Positions 1-10,716 of a stretch of 64,000 nt of DNA are shown here, piece after piece. Source of the DNA: Zasmidium citrigriseum (taxonomy: Eukaryota > Ascomycota > Dothideomycetes > Mycosphaerellales > Mycosphaerellaceae); NCBI GenBank assembly GCA_002786025.1, contig NHNW01000029.1, positions 193,384 through 257,383 of the forward strand, given 5' to 3'. The notes under the pieces were generated by a model, which saw only the letters and a program-made list of their open reading frames with translations, was not told the DNA's origin and did not search any database. The translations under genes were made by a program, and so were the position numbers. Numbering within the stretch: the first letter of the stretch is position 1; each line of letters starts with the position of its first letter.

Positions 1-802
1 ACGTAGCCGCACACATGACACCATCCGTAAGGCCAAGCACAACAACATCGCGACTGAACATCATTCTTGCGACTTGGTTGCGGCCAAGAATGCTGCCATA
101 GTCACGCCAGTTGCGCATGGCTACCTGAAAGAAGATCAGGAGCATGCATATCCAGAAGAGGGTGAAGAAGCCGAAGAAGGGGCTCTCAGCACTTGCAGGA
201 TTCTGACGATCAAAGGTCGTAAATTGGCGAGTAAAGACCAGGTCCCTAAACCGGATGCGAGGCTTCTTGCCTGAAGATTCAGCCTCCTCCTTCTCAATCC
301 CCTTTCGCAGAATGTCTTTGATCTCAGGATCGTCCGCAGTCAAGACGTAGCGGCCCTTCTTGTCAGTCCTCTCAAGGCGGATTTGAATGCTATTCCTCTT
401 TCTGTGAGAACTTGCTCCTGAACCTGGTTCGTGGCTCTCCTTCGCTCCACCCATCATCTCGCCATTGGGCCTGTAGGCGTCGTCCATGCTCTTTCTCGCG
501 TTGACTATCAGGGTGTCGGGGTCGATCTCGAGATCATCGTAGTTTTCGATGGCCTCATCCGAGTCGTCTGATGCGGTAGCGGTAGTGGATGCCTCCGAGG
601 ATCCGAAGCCAGCATTGTGCGAGCCTTGGCCAACAACAGCGGGCCTCGCTGACCGTGGACCTCCGTTGGCCTTCGCGGCTGAGGATGAGTGATCGGGGCG
701 GAGCGCAGCAACTCCATCATGGCTGAGAGAGCCGGTCAACTGGACGGCATCGAGGGTGTCGTGAGAACGTATGGGCGGGCGAGTGGTCGTGTCGTCGGTC
801 AT
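1..802 (-). CDS. ARE2: Sterol O-acyltransferase, N-terminal part (runs off left edge)
   Basis: The minus-strand frame is open from ATG at 802 to the window edge (267 codons). The first ~165 residues are a polar, Ser/Asp-rich leader with IRLERTDKKGRYVL and ending near RIRFRDLVFTRQ. A hydrophobic helix, FFGFFTLFWICMLLIFFQVA, follows, then NWRDYGSILGRN and the start of a second helix. This layout is that of fungal ACAT/SOAT-type MBOAT enzymes (Are1/Are2), which esterify ergosterol with fatty acyl-CoA in the ER membrane for storage in lipid droplets. The catalytic MBOAT core (FYxDWWN, active-site His) would lie to the left of the window and cannot be checked. No intron is visible in this part. 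It is divergent from RMT2, with 750 bp between the two start codons. I rate family membership as likely; Are1 and Are2 cannot be told apart. Confidence 0.78.
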   Translation of the reverse strand, partial: MTDDTTTRPPIRSHDTLDAVQLTGSLSHDGVAALRPDHSSSAAKANGGPRSARPAVVGQGSHNAGFGSSEASTTATASDDSDEAIENYDDLEIDPDTLIVNARKSMDDAYRPNGEMMGGAKESHEPGSGASSHRKRNSIQIRLERTDKKGRYVLTADDPEIKDILRKGIEKEEAESSGKKPRIRFRDLVFTRQFTTFDRQNPASAESPFFGFFTLFWICMLLIFFQVAMRNWRDYGSILGRNQVARMMFSRDVVVLGLTDGVMCAAT

Positions 803-1552
803 GGCATGCGCGGGCTGCGACCAGGATGCTAGTGTCGAGCGACGTGGGTTCCTGCAGCTGGACCAGAGCTTCGTGACTTTGGGCAGAGGTAGTGCGCAAA
901 TGGTGAGCACGATCTGCTGGCTTAATATGCAGCCGCGGAGACCAACGTCATATTGCGAGTCGGGGGCCAGCGTTGCTGCGCCGTTTGGAGGCGTTGGAGG
1001 ATGCGCTTGGCCAATGACGCACTCTTGGAAGACAGTGCAAGTGAATGAATTGGTCTTGCGAAGTACTACCCTCGGTGTTCCGGTCAAAGTGGAAGACGCC
1101 TCTAGCAATCCCCAACTTTCTCGAGAATAGCTAAGAGTACAACAAGCCCTTTAACAGCTTAGATCCGCGTGCTCTCGGGGAGAGAACTGATCTTCCAGTT
1201 TAAGCGGAAGAAGGAGGGTACTACATGTGATTGCCACGACTTTCGTTCTGAATGTCAGCAATCGTCCACGCACACAGAGACGTACTCGTCCGCGACAGTT
1301 CGTTGATCCACGAATCGCAGCTGCAGTCGCCGTGTCGTTCCCAGGCATGAAGCTCTTGAAACCTGAAGGCTGAAACAAGTCAGGGTCGGCGGCGCTAGCC
1401 ATCCGGCCCCACACTTCCTTCAAAAAAAGTTCCCAGGCCGGCTCTCCAACGCCAGAACGCTCGCTGCGCTGTGCTTCGTGCTCTTCTTCCTGCACCGCAC
1501 TCCCGTCCTGCTGCACGACTGTCACAGTTCTCCACTCTTCACGGCAGTCAAC
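803..1552. promoter_or_regulatory. Divergent intergenic region ARE2 / RMT2
   Basis: These 750 bases separate the two divergent start codons and must hold both promoters. Apparent reading frames here are antisense or leader shadows. No individual site can be defended. Confidence 0.4.
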
Positions 1553-2996
1553 ATGGCAGCAGCGGCAGCAGCTATGGCCCACCAAGATCCTGCAATGGCT
1601 GTCGACACCGACACCACCAACGACGAAATCCTCCTCGCTGCCACCAACCACGATCTCGAGGCTCTCAAGCTGCTCTTTCGCAAGGGCGGCACCGCACGTA
1701 TCCAGGATCCGGAGACCGGCTTCTCGCCTCTGCACGCCGCCATTGCATCCTGCGAACCCGACACCGATCTCACAGACGATGTGAGTGGAGAGGGCGACGC
1801 TGTTCATAGCAGTGCTCTGTCCGAAGACTCGGCACTTGCAACTGTGAACATGCTGTTTGAAAATGGTGCGATTTGGAACGAGCTTGACAACAACGACGAG
1901 ATGCCAGGCTGCATTGCCTTGCGTTTGGGTCTGAAGAGGGTGTACGATGCCATTGTGTCGGCTGGTGTGAGGGCAGAGCTATTGTTTGGCAGACTGGATG
2001 CATACGAGCCTTTGCCCGACAATGACGAAGAGGAGGACGACGAGGCGATTGTCGGCTTCGACCCAATGCCAAGTGGTCCGACTGGCAACAAGCCCACCTC
2101 CAACGGCGCAAGCAATGGCGTGCCCCACGTGGAGGGCTTCGAGCCAACACCGAACCCATCGTACAAGGTCGACGATACCACAGAGGGCGCATCGAACGGA
2201 GCCGACTCAAGTGTCCCACAAATTACACAGACCGACGAGACAGGAGAGGAGAAGACTGCCGAGCCTGCACTTGCCAATCCCAACGTGAACAGCGAGGACT
2301 ACCTGCGTTCGAAGTTGACCTACTCCGAGGGCCGCCTCCTCGATTCTGACAAGAATGCGGTGATGATGGACTGGGAGACGGAGATCATGAAGGCGTCTGC
2401 CGACCAGCTCTGTCCGAAGAAGGGTCTGCGCACCATGAACATTGGCCATGGTATGGGAATAGTGGATAGAATGTTCCTCGAGAACGATCCCGAGATGCAC
2501 CACATCATCGAGGCGCACCCAGAAGTTATGGAGCGCATGCGCGAGACTGGCTGGTACAACAAGCCAAATGTCACTGTCCACGAGGGCAGATGGCAGGATG
2601 TATTGCCGAAGCTGGTTGAGCAAGGCGTTGTCTTGGACGCCATCTACTACGACACGTACGCGGAAGATTATGCGGACCTGAAGGAGCTCTTCACTGAGCA
2701 TGTCATCGCACTGCTCGACAGTAGCGGCAAGTTCGGCTTCTACAACGGCCTCGGCGCTGATCGCCAGGTCTGCTACGATGTCTACACAAAGGTAAGCTTT
2801 TGTTCATCACACATTACATCGTCAATCGTTGCTGATTTTCATCCAGGTCGTCGAGCTTGACCTCTTCGACGCCGGCTTGGACGTTGAATGGACGACCCTC
2901 AAGGTTCCAGACCTTGCTCAGGCATGGGATGGCATCCGTCGTCCGTACTGGGTCGTGCCAGAATATCGCCTCCCGACTTGCAAATTCGTTGGTTGA
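1553..2996 (+). CDS. RMT2: Protein arginine N5-methyltransferase 2 (Rmt2)
   Basis: Exons are 1553-2791 and 2847-2996; the 55-bp intron has GTAAGC...CAG. The product is 462 aa. Rmt2 transfers methyl from SAM to the delta nitrogen of arginine (ribosomal protein Rpl12 in yeast). The N-terminus has ankyrin-like repeats (EILLAATNHDLEALKLLF, then TGFSPLHAAIA). An acidic, low-complexity linker follows at residues ~165-255. The methyltransferase fold contains the glycine-rich SAM loop NIGHGMGIVDRMF, then EAHPEVMERM and IYYDTYAEDY. The short second exon ends RRPYWVVPEYRLP, as expected for the family C-terminus. An in-frame non-ATG upstream extension exists, but the ATG at 1553 sits in a good context (CAACATGG). 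The stop lies only 8 bp from that of the convergent hydrolase gene. Confidence 0.93.
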
Positions 2997-3004
2997 GCTG
3001 CAAA

Positions 3005-4229
3005 TCATGTGTCGCTTGCCTGGCCTCCATTCGCGGTCGGCTTGGGCCTGCTGGGAAGTGATGTCTGCTTCCCCTTGCCCTTCACGCTGTCACCCCAGCT
3101 GGCGATGAGCGCGTTGCTCGGTTGGCTTTCTTCGTCCAACACCTTGCTCGCAGTCTCGCTCCCATAGACTGGCAACCGCTGGAGCCCCTGCTTCTTGAAC
3201 GGATCCGGAACCAACTTCGGATCCAAAAGACCGACCTGTACCAACACCGATGCTTGATCCCAATATACATGCTCATGAAAGAGCTTTCCACCGCGAACGC
3301 AAACGATACTAACGACCGCCACGTGGACTTGCTTGTTCGTCGGCTGAACACCCGGCAGGATCCAATCGACGACCTTTGTATGCTTGAACGAGAGAATAAA
3401 CTCATCGACCACGCGATCGACACCTGCAGTCCGGCTGACGAGTTTCATGTTGAGCGACGGCGGATTCTGTGGGATGAAGTAGTCTCTGTAGAAACTCATC
3501 AACTCGCGCGGTCCAACACCGCCCGTCATCGTCGGAACATGCGTCACATAACAATCTTCCGTCATCCCCTTCAACGCCCCAGCCGCGTCCCGCGCGACAT
3601 AAATCTGCGCCGTGTGCTTCTCCCTCAACGGCTCAAGATTTACATCGTGCAATTTAAATCCCTTCCTCACCGTCCCCAACGTCCGCGTCCACGCCAACGA
3701 CGCGGCGACTTTATCAAAAGTCTCCAAGTCATGTTCCGCGAATCCAGGTTTCGCGGTCCGGTACGTATGCGAGGGAAACGCCGGCGCAAAGCCTTGTGTC
3801 CCGGCGATATGACACAGAACTTCCAGATGCGGAGGATATTTGGTCTTGGGATTCGGGATGGAACTTGGGTAGTATGCGACCAAGGCGGCGAGTTTGGGTT
3901 GCGGTTTGATGTGGAAGTCTAGACAGTCGGATGCTGCATTTCCGAAGGCTATAATCGCATAACTTTCGCCGAGTTCGAGGTCGTCTGCTAGATGGGCGAG
4001 TTCGGTGCGGTATGCTTTTCCGCCGTTGGACCAGGGGAGGTAGGTCACGTCGAAGCCTTCGGATTGGAGGTGGGAGATGAAAGTGTCGTCGAATTCGTCG
4101 TCGTCGGCTGTGATGTGGAGTCTTGGTGGGAGGCTTGAGTTCTGCTTCTTAGAATTTGTGGGAGTTGGGGAGGGGGGTTGTTTACCTGTTGAATTTGAGG
4201 AAGCCGCTGGTGGTTTGTTGGGAGGTCAT
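3005..4229 (-). CDS. Dienelactone-hydrolase-like / SnoaL-like fusion protein
   Basis: Exons on the minus strand are 4229-4186 and 4133-3005; the 52-bp intron 4134-4185 ends CAAG, the only acceptor that keeps the frame. The product is 390 aa. Residues ~15-180 look like the dienelactone hydrolase branch of the alpha/beta hydrolases (FDVTYLPW, ELGESYAIIAFGNAAS, KLAALVAYYPSSIP). Residues ~190-330 resemble an NTF2/SnoaL-type barrel (FYRDYFIPQNPPS, DWILPGV, GGKLFHEHVYWDQ). The position of the usual GxCxG nucleophile elbow reads AFGNAA, so the Cys/Ser nucleophile seems absent and hydrolase activity is doubtful. The substrate is unknown. The C-terminal tail is Lys/Ser-rich. It is divergent from HST2 and convergent with RMT2. 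Confidence 0.82.
4134..4185 (-). other. Intron of the DLH/SnoaL gene
   Basis: The donor is GTAAAC and the acceptor CAAG. Acceptance at the nearer GCAG would break the reading frame, so the CAAG site is used in this model. Confidence 0.75.
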
Positions 4230-4741
4230 GATGGGCAGATGTAGTTGGAGCGTCGTCGATCAAAACGTGGACGGGGCGCTAAGTTTAAATCCACGTGAGT
4301 GAATGTGGGCTTTCATGTGACGTCATGGCACAAGTCGCAGAACTCGTGTCTCTGCTCCAAGATTTCGAAGGCGAGTGAAACTGCTTTGCGCTGGCAGTTT
4401 TGGCCCACTTTCAGACCTGACATCTCAGCCAATCCCACCACGACTTCTTGCGACCAGGGCTATTGCTATTTCGGACCGTGGCCTTCTATCAGCCTCTCGC
4501 TGCAGTCTTTGTCCTCAGGCACAAACTCTACCAGTGGCAATCAACCCAGACTTCACTTTCAAAGGCTCCGGATTGGCTACGATCTATAAGACCGACTGGA
4601 CGCGACTTCCGCATCACAACCGCCAAAATCAACTTCTTCCGATCCGTACTCGCCACCATAGGTCGCAAGCACAAACCCCACCGCAGCCAGAAGGGCTCGA
4701 AACCAAGCAGGAAACGCAACCCCATTGGGCAGTTCTTCAAC
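4230..4741. promoter_or_regulatory. Divergent promoter region DLH-like / HST2
   Basis: These 512 bases lie between the two divergent ATGs. A CCAAT pentamer is at 4429-4433, about 310 bp upstream of HST2. The sirtuin frame stays open upstream to 4448 but lacks similarity there, so that part is treated as leader. Confidence 0.45.
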
Positions 4742-5938
4742 ATGGGCAACGAAGAGAGCTCGCCCATCGATGAGTCCATTCCATCATCCACGTTGTCCGG
4801 ACGGACAGTGCAGGCCGTCGCAGACTACATCAAATCCGGCGCAGCAGACAAAATCGTAGTCATGACCGGCGCCGGCATCAGCACAAGCGCAGGCATCCCA
4901 GACTTCAGATCACCAGACACAGGACTCTACGCCAATCTCGCGCGACTAAATCTCCCTTATGCAGAAGCGGTCTTCGACATCAGCTTTTTCAGAGACAAGC
5001 CCGAGCCCTTCTACACCCTCGCGCACGAGCTCTATCCAGGAAAATACCGACCCACAGTCACACATTCCTTCATTCGCCTACTGCACGACAAGGGCCTCCT
5101 CCTCAAACTCTTCACCCAGAACATCGACTGCCTGGAACGAGAAGCCGGCGTCCCAGACGACAAGATCATCGAAGCGCATGGCTCTTTCGCGCGACAGAGT
5201 TGCATTGAATGTAAAGCGCCTTATCCGGAAGATGAGATGAAGCAGCATATAAAGGACAAGACGATCCCGCGATGTCACACTTGTCAGGGGCTTGTGAAGC
5301 CTGAGATTGTCTTCTTCGGCGAACAGCTACCTGCTGAGTTTTTTAGAGCGAGAGATTTACCTGCGGAATCTAATCTGGCCATTGTGATTGGTACGAGTCT
5401 GACTGTTCAGCCGTTTGCCAGCTTGCCTGGTATGGTTCAAGACGGTACTCCGCGGATCTTGCTCAACAAAGAGCGGGTGGGCGGTCTGGGTGGTCGTCCA
5501 GACGACGTCGTGATCCTAGGAGACTGCGATTCCGGCGTGAGAGAGCTTTGCGACGCTCTGGGTTGGCGTGACGAACTGGAAGCTCTCTGGGCCCAGACAG
5601 CACCAAAAGCAGCTTCTGATCTAGGCAAGAAGGAAGAGCCAAACAAGACCAAAGACGAGACTCTCGAGGATGAGATCGACAAGTTGACGAAGGAGGTTGA
5701 TGAGACGCTCAATTTGTCCAAGTGGCATGAGGAGAAAGTGCGGAATGAGAATTTGCCCAAGACCGCTTCTGAGAAGGTGGAGTCTAGTGTGACGAAGGCT
5801 GCGAAGGAGGTCAAGGAGGGCCTGGCGCATGTTTTCGTTGGTGGTCCGACGGTTGATAGCTTCACACCGGCTGGCGGCTCGAAGTCTGACGAGGAGACCA
5901 AGAAAGGAGAGGACGAGAAAGATGGCTCAAAGCTGTAG
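4742..5938 (+). CDS. HST2: NAD-dependent protein deacetylase, Hst2 class
   Basis: A single exon of 398 aa. The sirtuin core spans residues ~20-285. It shows the NAD loop MTGAGISTSAGIPDFRSP, the TQNIDCLE motif, the catalytic His in EAHGSF, and the zinc site C-x2-C (CIEC) and C-x2-C (CHTC). It also has KPEIVFFGE and the NAD-binding IGTSLTVQPF. This is the SIRT2/Hst2 class, which deacetylates histones (H4K16 in yeast) and other proteins and shuttles between cytoplasm and nucleus. The C-terminal ~115 residues are a charged Lys/Glu-rich tail specific to filamentous fungi. The ATG at 4742 (AACATGGGC) is chosen because everything upstream lacks similarity. The protein starts MGNEESS, which fits an N-myristoylation consensus. 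It is convergent with the GH20 gene, 197 bp away. Confidence 0.93.
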   Translation: MGNEESSPIDESIPSSTLSGRTVQAVADYIKSGAADKIVVMTGAGISTSAGIPDFRSPDTGLYANLARLNLPYAEAVFDISFFRDKPEPFYTLAHELYPGKYRPTVTHSFIRLLHDKGLLLKLFTQNIDCLEREAGVPDDKIIEAHGSFARQSCIECKAPYPEDEMKQHIKDKTIPRCHTCQGLVKPEIVFFGEQLPAEFFRARDLPAESNLAIVIGTSLTVQPFASLPGMVQDGTPRILLNKERVGGLGGRPDDVVILGDCDSGVRELCDALGWRDELEALWAQTAPKAASDLGKKEEPNKTKDETLEDEIDKLTKEVDETLNLSKWHEEKVRNENLPKTASEKVESSVTKAAKEVKEGLAHVFVGGPTVDSFTPAGGSKSDEETKKGEDEKDGSKL

Positions 5939-6135
5939 AGGATTTGGGACGAACATATCAGGAGTTGTGGTGTACAAGAGGAAAACGGAGAAGATGATAC
6001 CCAGGAAGCAGTCGGTCATGACCATCGTACTACATGTATGTGCAAGAAATCATTATGCAAAAACGCCCTCATGATATCCCTTTCGTCATTACCTTCCAAC
6101 CCGTCATAAAAAGGTCATACCCAAATGCACTTCAC

Positions 6136-7997
6136 TTATCCAGAAGCCGGATAAGCACACTGCGTCCCATTCTGCGTACAGAAAGGCATCTGAATCGGCG
6201 AAGCAGCCACACCCCTCGCAACAAGCCTCTCCCTCATCTCAGCAAGCCGCGGACTCGCCTCAATCTGCGAGCGGTTCTGTCCCGAAGCGTCCTTCGCTCC
6301 GCTCCAAAGGACCTCTCCGGTGGCGCAGAGGCGGGGCCAGACCTAGACAAACACCTCGTCGTTAGCATACGAAATCTCCATGGTCAAGCGACAGAGGGAG
6401 GGAGGTTTGAGGAACTCACCTTCTCATCCAAATTCACCGCATCCGTCTGCTCACTCCAAATATGCGCCTCCCCGCCCAGAACCAAATGCGTAAGATTCTC
6501 CGGCACGCCCTCCAAAGGATCCAGACTATACATGACTCTCCAATTATGCAGCGGCGCACAATAATCGTTAAACGGCCAGAAACCTGCCGCATTCGACGGA
6601 TAGAAATCCAGCCATTGACCATATCCGCAATCCAAGTACCAGTAGTTATAGTTCCCAACGAGGGCTTGGTAGCCTTTCTTGACGGTGTTGATGACGGCGT
6701 CGGTGCTCTGCCAAGTTTGTACGATGGTGTTTTTGGGGAGGGTGAGGTTCCATTCCAGCAGCATTTCTTCCCACACGAGGGGTTGCAGGTTGTAGGATTC
6801 AACTTGGTGCATGTTGCGGTCCATGTATTTCTGCATCAGCGGCTGCAGGACTTCGCTGGCGTTGGAGCGGACTGTGTCGTCAAGAAGATAGGTGTTCTTG
6901 TTGACTTCGTCGCCGCCGAGGTGAAAGTAGGGGCTGTAGGGTTGCAGACGCGGGAGCAGATCATCCAGAAGTGTCTCCAGGAATTGATAGACCCCGGTGG
7001 AGTTCAGTTTCAGGCTTCCGCAGGGCGGTTCGGCGCAGTAGGTTGTCCAGTCGGGTTGTTTGTTGAAAGCGGCGATGAGATCGGGGTGCGAGAACCAGAT
7101 TGAGGAGGTGTGGCCTGGGTTGTCGATTTCCATTGCGACTGTGATGCCCAGGAGGGCGGCGTATTCTTGTAAAGCTTTGACGTCTTCGGGAGTGTATCTT
7201 TGGTAGTCGATGTAGACGCCCTTGTCTGCGAGCTCTGGCATGGCGGGCACCACCAACGGCCAGGACTGTGCATCTGTGATGTGCCAGTGGAGTCTGTTCA
7301 ACTTGTTGAACGACATGGCATCCAAGGTGCGGTACAAATCGGCCATCGGCTTGAAGGTCCTGGATGAGTCCATGTTGAGACCTCTCCACTTGAACTTCGG
7401 TGCATCAGTCACGGATACAGGCGCTTTGTCGGTGTACACGCCGCCGTTGGTGTGCTTGTAGAACAGCTGGCTGAAGGTTGTGAGACCGTATAGCAAACCG
7501 ATCGAAGTCTTCGCTGTGATGGTAGCTTTGCCGTCTTCTGTGAGCTCCAACGTATAAGACTCATCAGTGTGAGACGAATTCACTCCAGGATCGGGCCCAT
7601 TTTGCTCCAAGACAATTTCCCTGATATATGTCGAGTCCTGGCCCATAGTCGGCTCAAAATCCGAAAGGCGTGGCCGAAGTTTCCAAGGTATAAAGTTCTT
7701 CTCGAAGAGTGTATCATACGTTCTTTGGATAGCGTTTGTGACGATCCTCGGTGCCTGAGCTCCAGGACCAGTCTGATTAGGGCCATAGCCTTGTGGTTGC
7801 TGCTCACCATAGTTAAATAACGGAGCGCCCATGAATAGAGTGGTAAGCCTCACATGTCCTGGGCCGTTGTAGGTCACGGTGACCTTGTCTTTCTCGATCC
7901 AAAGCACGCCGTCGCCACTTTTGTACTCTGAAGGCAGCGGCCATACTGCCAACGCGGTCGTGGAAAGCGCCGCAATGACGGTGAGGACCTTCATCAT
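6136..7997 (-). CDS. Secreted beta-N-acetylhexosaminidase (GH20)
   Basis: Exons on the minus strand are 7997-6420 and 6342-6136; the 77-bp intron has GTGAGT...TAG and a perfect TGCTAAC branch point. The product is 594 aa, usual for fungal GH20. A signal peptide (MMKVLTVIAALSTTALA) is followed by the small GH20b domain to residue ~190, then the (beta/alpha)8 barrel. The barrel shows KWRGLNMDSSRTF, LNRLHWHITDAQSWP and the catalytic Asp-Glu pair in YFHLGGDEVN. NYNYWYLDCGYGQW and the exon-2 CATGEVLWSG complete the active-site wall. It cleaves terminal GlcNAc/GalNAc from chitobiose or glycans outside the cell. Several N-glycosylation sequons are present. A secreted GH43 gene follows 0.9 kb upstream on the same strand. 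Confidence 0.93.
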
Positions 7998-8893
7998 TAT
8001 CGAGATATCCAACGAATCAGGCAGACCGTCGCCGCCAAAAGATTGTGGAAGAAAGCACGCGGTGAGGTATATTGTTTGGAATTCCAACGGCCAAGAGCAA
8101 AGGCTGGAGTCTGTGGTCGAGAGGCGCTCAGCCTTTGTATCAAGTCAACCCCGTTGGCGGGGATTCCTCCTTGACTGCAACCCTGTGATGAACGGCCTCC
8201 ATTTGGGGCTTAGCGAGACATCCAGGCCGTTTTGTTGGGGGCGGCCTTGCTTGCAGGACGATTCCTCCTACCTTTTTATGTGAATAGATTTCCAAGAAAG
8301 GTCAACTCATTGATCGTGGATCTGATCGTCTCGCTTGACTCGCGGAATTCAGTCGTACAATGGCCGTCTCAGACCCGTTTTGTCAAGCAAGTCGACGGAT
8401 GCGTCTACCCAGGTAGTGACGTTACAACGAAGACCGGAGCTCCTCTGTGGAGGTTGCGGCGCATGGACGCCACTTCCGCAGCTCACCCCGGCGTTGCCAG
8501 GGGCCACGACCAATAGCAACGAGAACAGCGCCATTGTGCTAACTCTCTTCGTGCAGTGCTCTTCGGCGTTGTTGGCAGTGAGATCTATTCTTTGCAATGA
8601 ACACCTATTTTCACAGGTGGGACATGAATTCGAAAATGACATTTGACTGCCGCTGGCTGTGTCACAGAAGTCTGCAGAGCGCCGGCCGGGTACAACGCGA
8701 TCTAGCAGGCCAAGCCAGGCCATCGGTGCCCGTATTTGCCATATCCCTGGTGTCACGATGTCAGCAGCAAGGTGCCGCTGTCGAAATGGAAAAGACATGT
8801 TTCGAGAGGTCTGGTCTCACTTCGCCAACGCCTCTATCCGCGGGTGAAGAAGCATCGCGTTCGTTCCATTCTCGGTACAGCTATTCTACGCTA
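7998..8893. other. Intergenic, no gene seen
   Basis: These 896 bp lie between the GH20 start and the GH43 stop. They hold the GH20 promoter and GH43 3' region. Reading frames here are short and match nothing I recognise. Confidence 0.5.
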
Positions 8894-10131
8894 CTAGAAC
8901 ATCTTCATGCTCGAGTTCTGTCCACTAGGCACGTCGTATGGCCCGTATCCTGGTCTAGGAAAGTTCGGCGTGCCGTCATCATTCCAGGTGAACTTTTGGG
9001 TACGAACGTTCCTTGCACTCCAGCCCATAAAGGGGTTCTCCATGCCGTGATACACTATCCAATCTTCGGTGCCATCAGGGCTGGTTGTGAAACTGGCATG
9101 GCCAACACCATATGCCTTTTGCAAGGCATTCTGCCAGAACACACAGCCTTCGTTGTTCTTCTTCCAGTCCGAGGGGTTCATAGGGTCATCTCCAATCAGC
9201 TCGAGCTGTCCGAGGCAGTAGTTTCTGTTGTCGCTACGAGCTGCGCTGTAAATGATGAATTGCTGACCCGTCTGTCTGTTGGTAAGTTGCTCTGGACCTT
9301 CATTCGAAGAAAGTCGAATGTTCTCAGTCCGACCGAATCTAAGTTATCACATGTGTCAGCAGATCCTCAAGAAGCGGGAGGAATGATGCGTACGGTGTCT
9401 TTTCCCATGGATTTGTTGGTACAGAGATGATTTGTCGCTCAGTGACGTTGCTTTCGACAGTCCAAGGGTTACTCATCTTGGAGATACACAGATTGGCTGG
9501 CCAAGACACATACGCCGAGTACCAGCACGAATAGACATGGTAGAGCCCAGTTGAGTGCTGGAAGTAAGTACCATCGATAGCGAATTGATCATACGTGTCG
9601 ATTTGGCCTTTGACCCCATTGAGTTCTCCCTTCAGCGTGTAGTTGCTCGTCCACGGATCGGATGTGCTACCCTCCAGAACATACATCCGATGGTTGACAG
9701 CAGGACAGTCAAACGTGCAGAGCATATCAATCTCTCGCGGTGGGGTATCCGAGTTGGGATCGGCTGTAAAGATAATGTACCACTTGTCGTCGATGTTGTG
9801 CAATTCGGGAGCCCACAGATCCGTGGAGTAAGGCTCATTCTCCTGCAGCAGTGTTAGTAACTTCCTCGTCACTTGTATATTCAGTACTTGCCGGAGGCAG
9901 GAAAGCAGCCTTCATCTCCGCATTGGTCCAATCCGTAAGTTCCGCACTTCGCCACATGGTAATATTGTCGGTCGTAGTGTAGATCATGTAGTAGTAGCCG
10001 TCATGTCTGGTGACCCATGGATCCGCTCCCGTAGGCACGATTGGATTCATGTATGTTGCTGAGTTATTCATTTGAGCGTTGGCCAGGCCAAGGAGGCCGG
10101 CAAGTAGGGTCCAGCAGAACGTGAGGCCCAT
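8894..10131 (-). CDS. Secreted glycoside hydrolase family 43 enzyme
   Basis: Exons on the minus strand are 10131-9892, 9842-9394 and 9338-8894, giving 377 aa. Residues 1-20 are a signal peptide (MGLTFCWTLLAGLLGLANAQ). The five-bladed propeller shows the three GH43 acids in order: the catalytic base in TGADPWV, the pKa-modulating Asp in QFAIDGTYF, and the general acid Glu in SSNEGPEQL. STDLWAPELH, typical of the family, spans the first junction region. GH43 members cut alpha-L-arabinofuranosyl or beta-xylosyl links. The arabinan-acting branch is likely but not proven. Intron 2 (9339-9393) is GTACGC...TAG. Intron 1 (9843-9891) only keeps frame with a GC donor (GCAAGT) and has a TACTAAC branch point. 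Confidence 0.9.
9843..9891 (-). other. GC-AG intron in the GH43 gene
   Basis: This 49-bp intron has donor GCAAGT, branch point TACTAAC and acceptor CTGCAG. The overlapping GT two codons in (GTACTG) would give 45 bp and a stop in exon 2. Only the GC donor joins the two reading frames. Confidence 0.72.
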
Positions 10132-10716
10132 CTTCAAGTGATGTTGAGAAGAGAATGGGAGTGCGAAGTACGGAGAGGGAAAGAATTTCAATACCACCAA
10201 GACGGGAACCTCGCGTTGCGCAAGAAGGATTCAAACAAGAGTTGGCGGCATGCTGAATGCAGCATAGCAATGGCATCTTCTCCGCACCATTAATGTGGAG
10301 GCGGGTGAGGGTGATGTCTCCTGGGGAGCCCCATGGCTCGCGCTCGCGACTTCTTCAGCTCCGACTCTTAGTTGAGTTGGCCATGAGCTTTTTTACCGCC
10401 TTGTTCTGGCCACCGACATGCCGTGATAGTGTGATGCTTGTTGTTATTGCGCTTGTTTGTGAAGAGGTCATGGAAGCGTGGACCGCGGGTGTCATCGGCT
10501 CCACACGGCGGATCTAGCCGAGATAGCTATCCGAGACCGAGCACTTTGACTTCACGACATGACCAGGGTGCGAGCAACCTTTTGACTTCTGCACAACCAC
10601 CTGGCACTGCAGCGTTAGTGACCTTTGGCCCTGGACCGCTAATGTTTGCACTTCAAGCTTAAAGACACCTTTATCTCAACCGCACTCGAGCAGAACCCGC
10701 ACGTCCCGCCGGCGAC
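10132..10716. promoter_or_regulatory. Divergent intergenic region GH43 / RED-like
   Basis: These 585 bp lie between divergent start codons and must carry both promoters. I see no coding sequence here. Confidence 0.4.

Noticed and set aside
3122..3922. 266-codon plus-strand frame
   Set aside because: It is a shadow of the DLH/SnoaL gene on the minus strand.
6462..7103. 213-codon plus-strand frame
   Set aside because: Antisense to the GH20 catalytic domain.
8597..9430. 277-codon plus-strand frame
   Set aside because: It lies antisense over GH43 exons with clear catalytic motifs; no similarity of its own.
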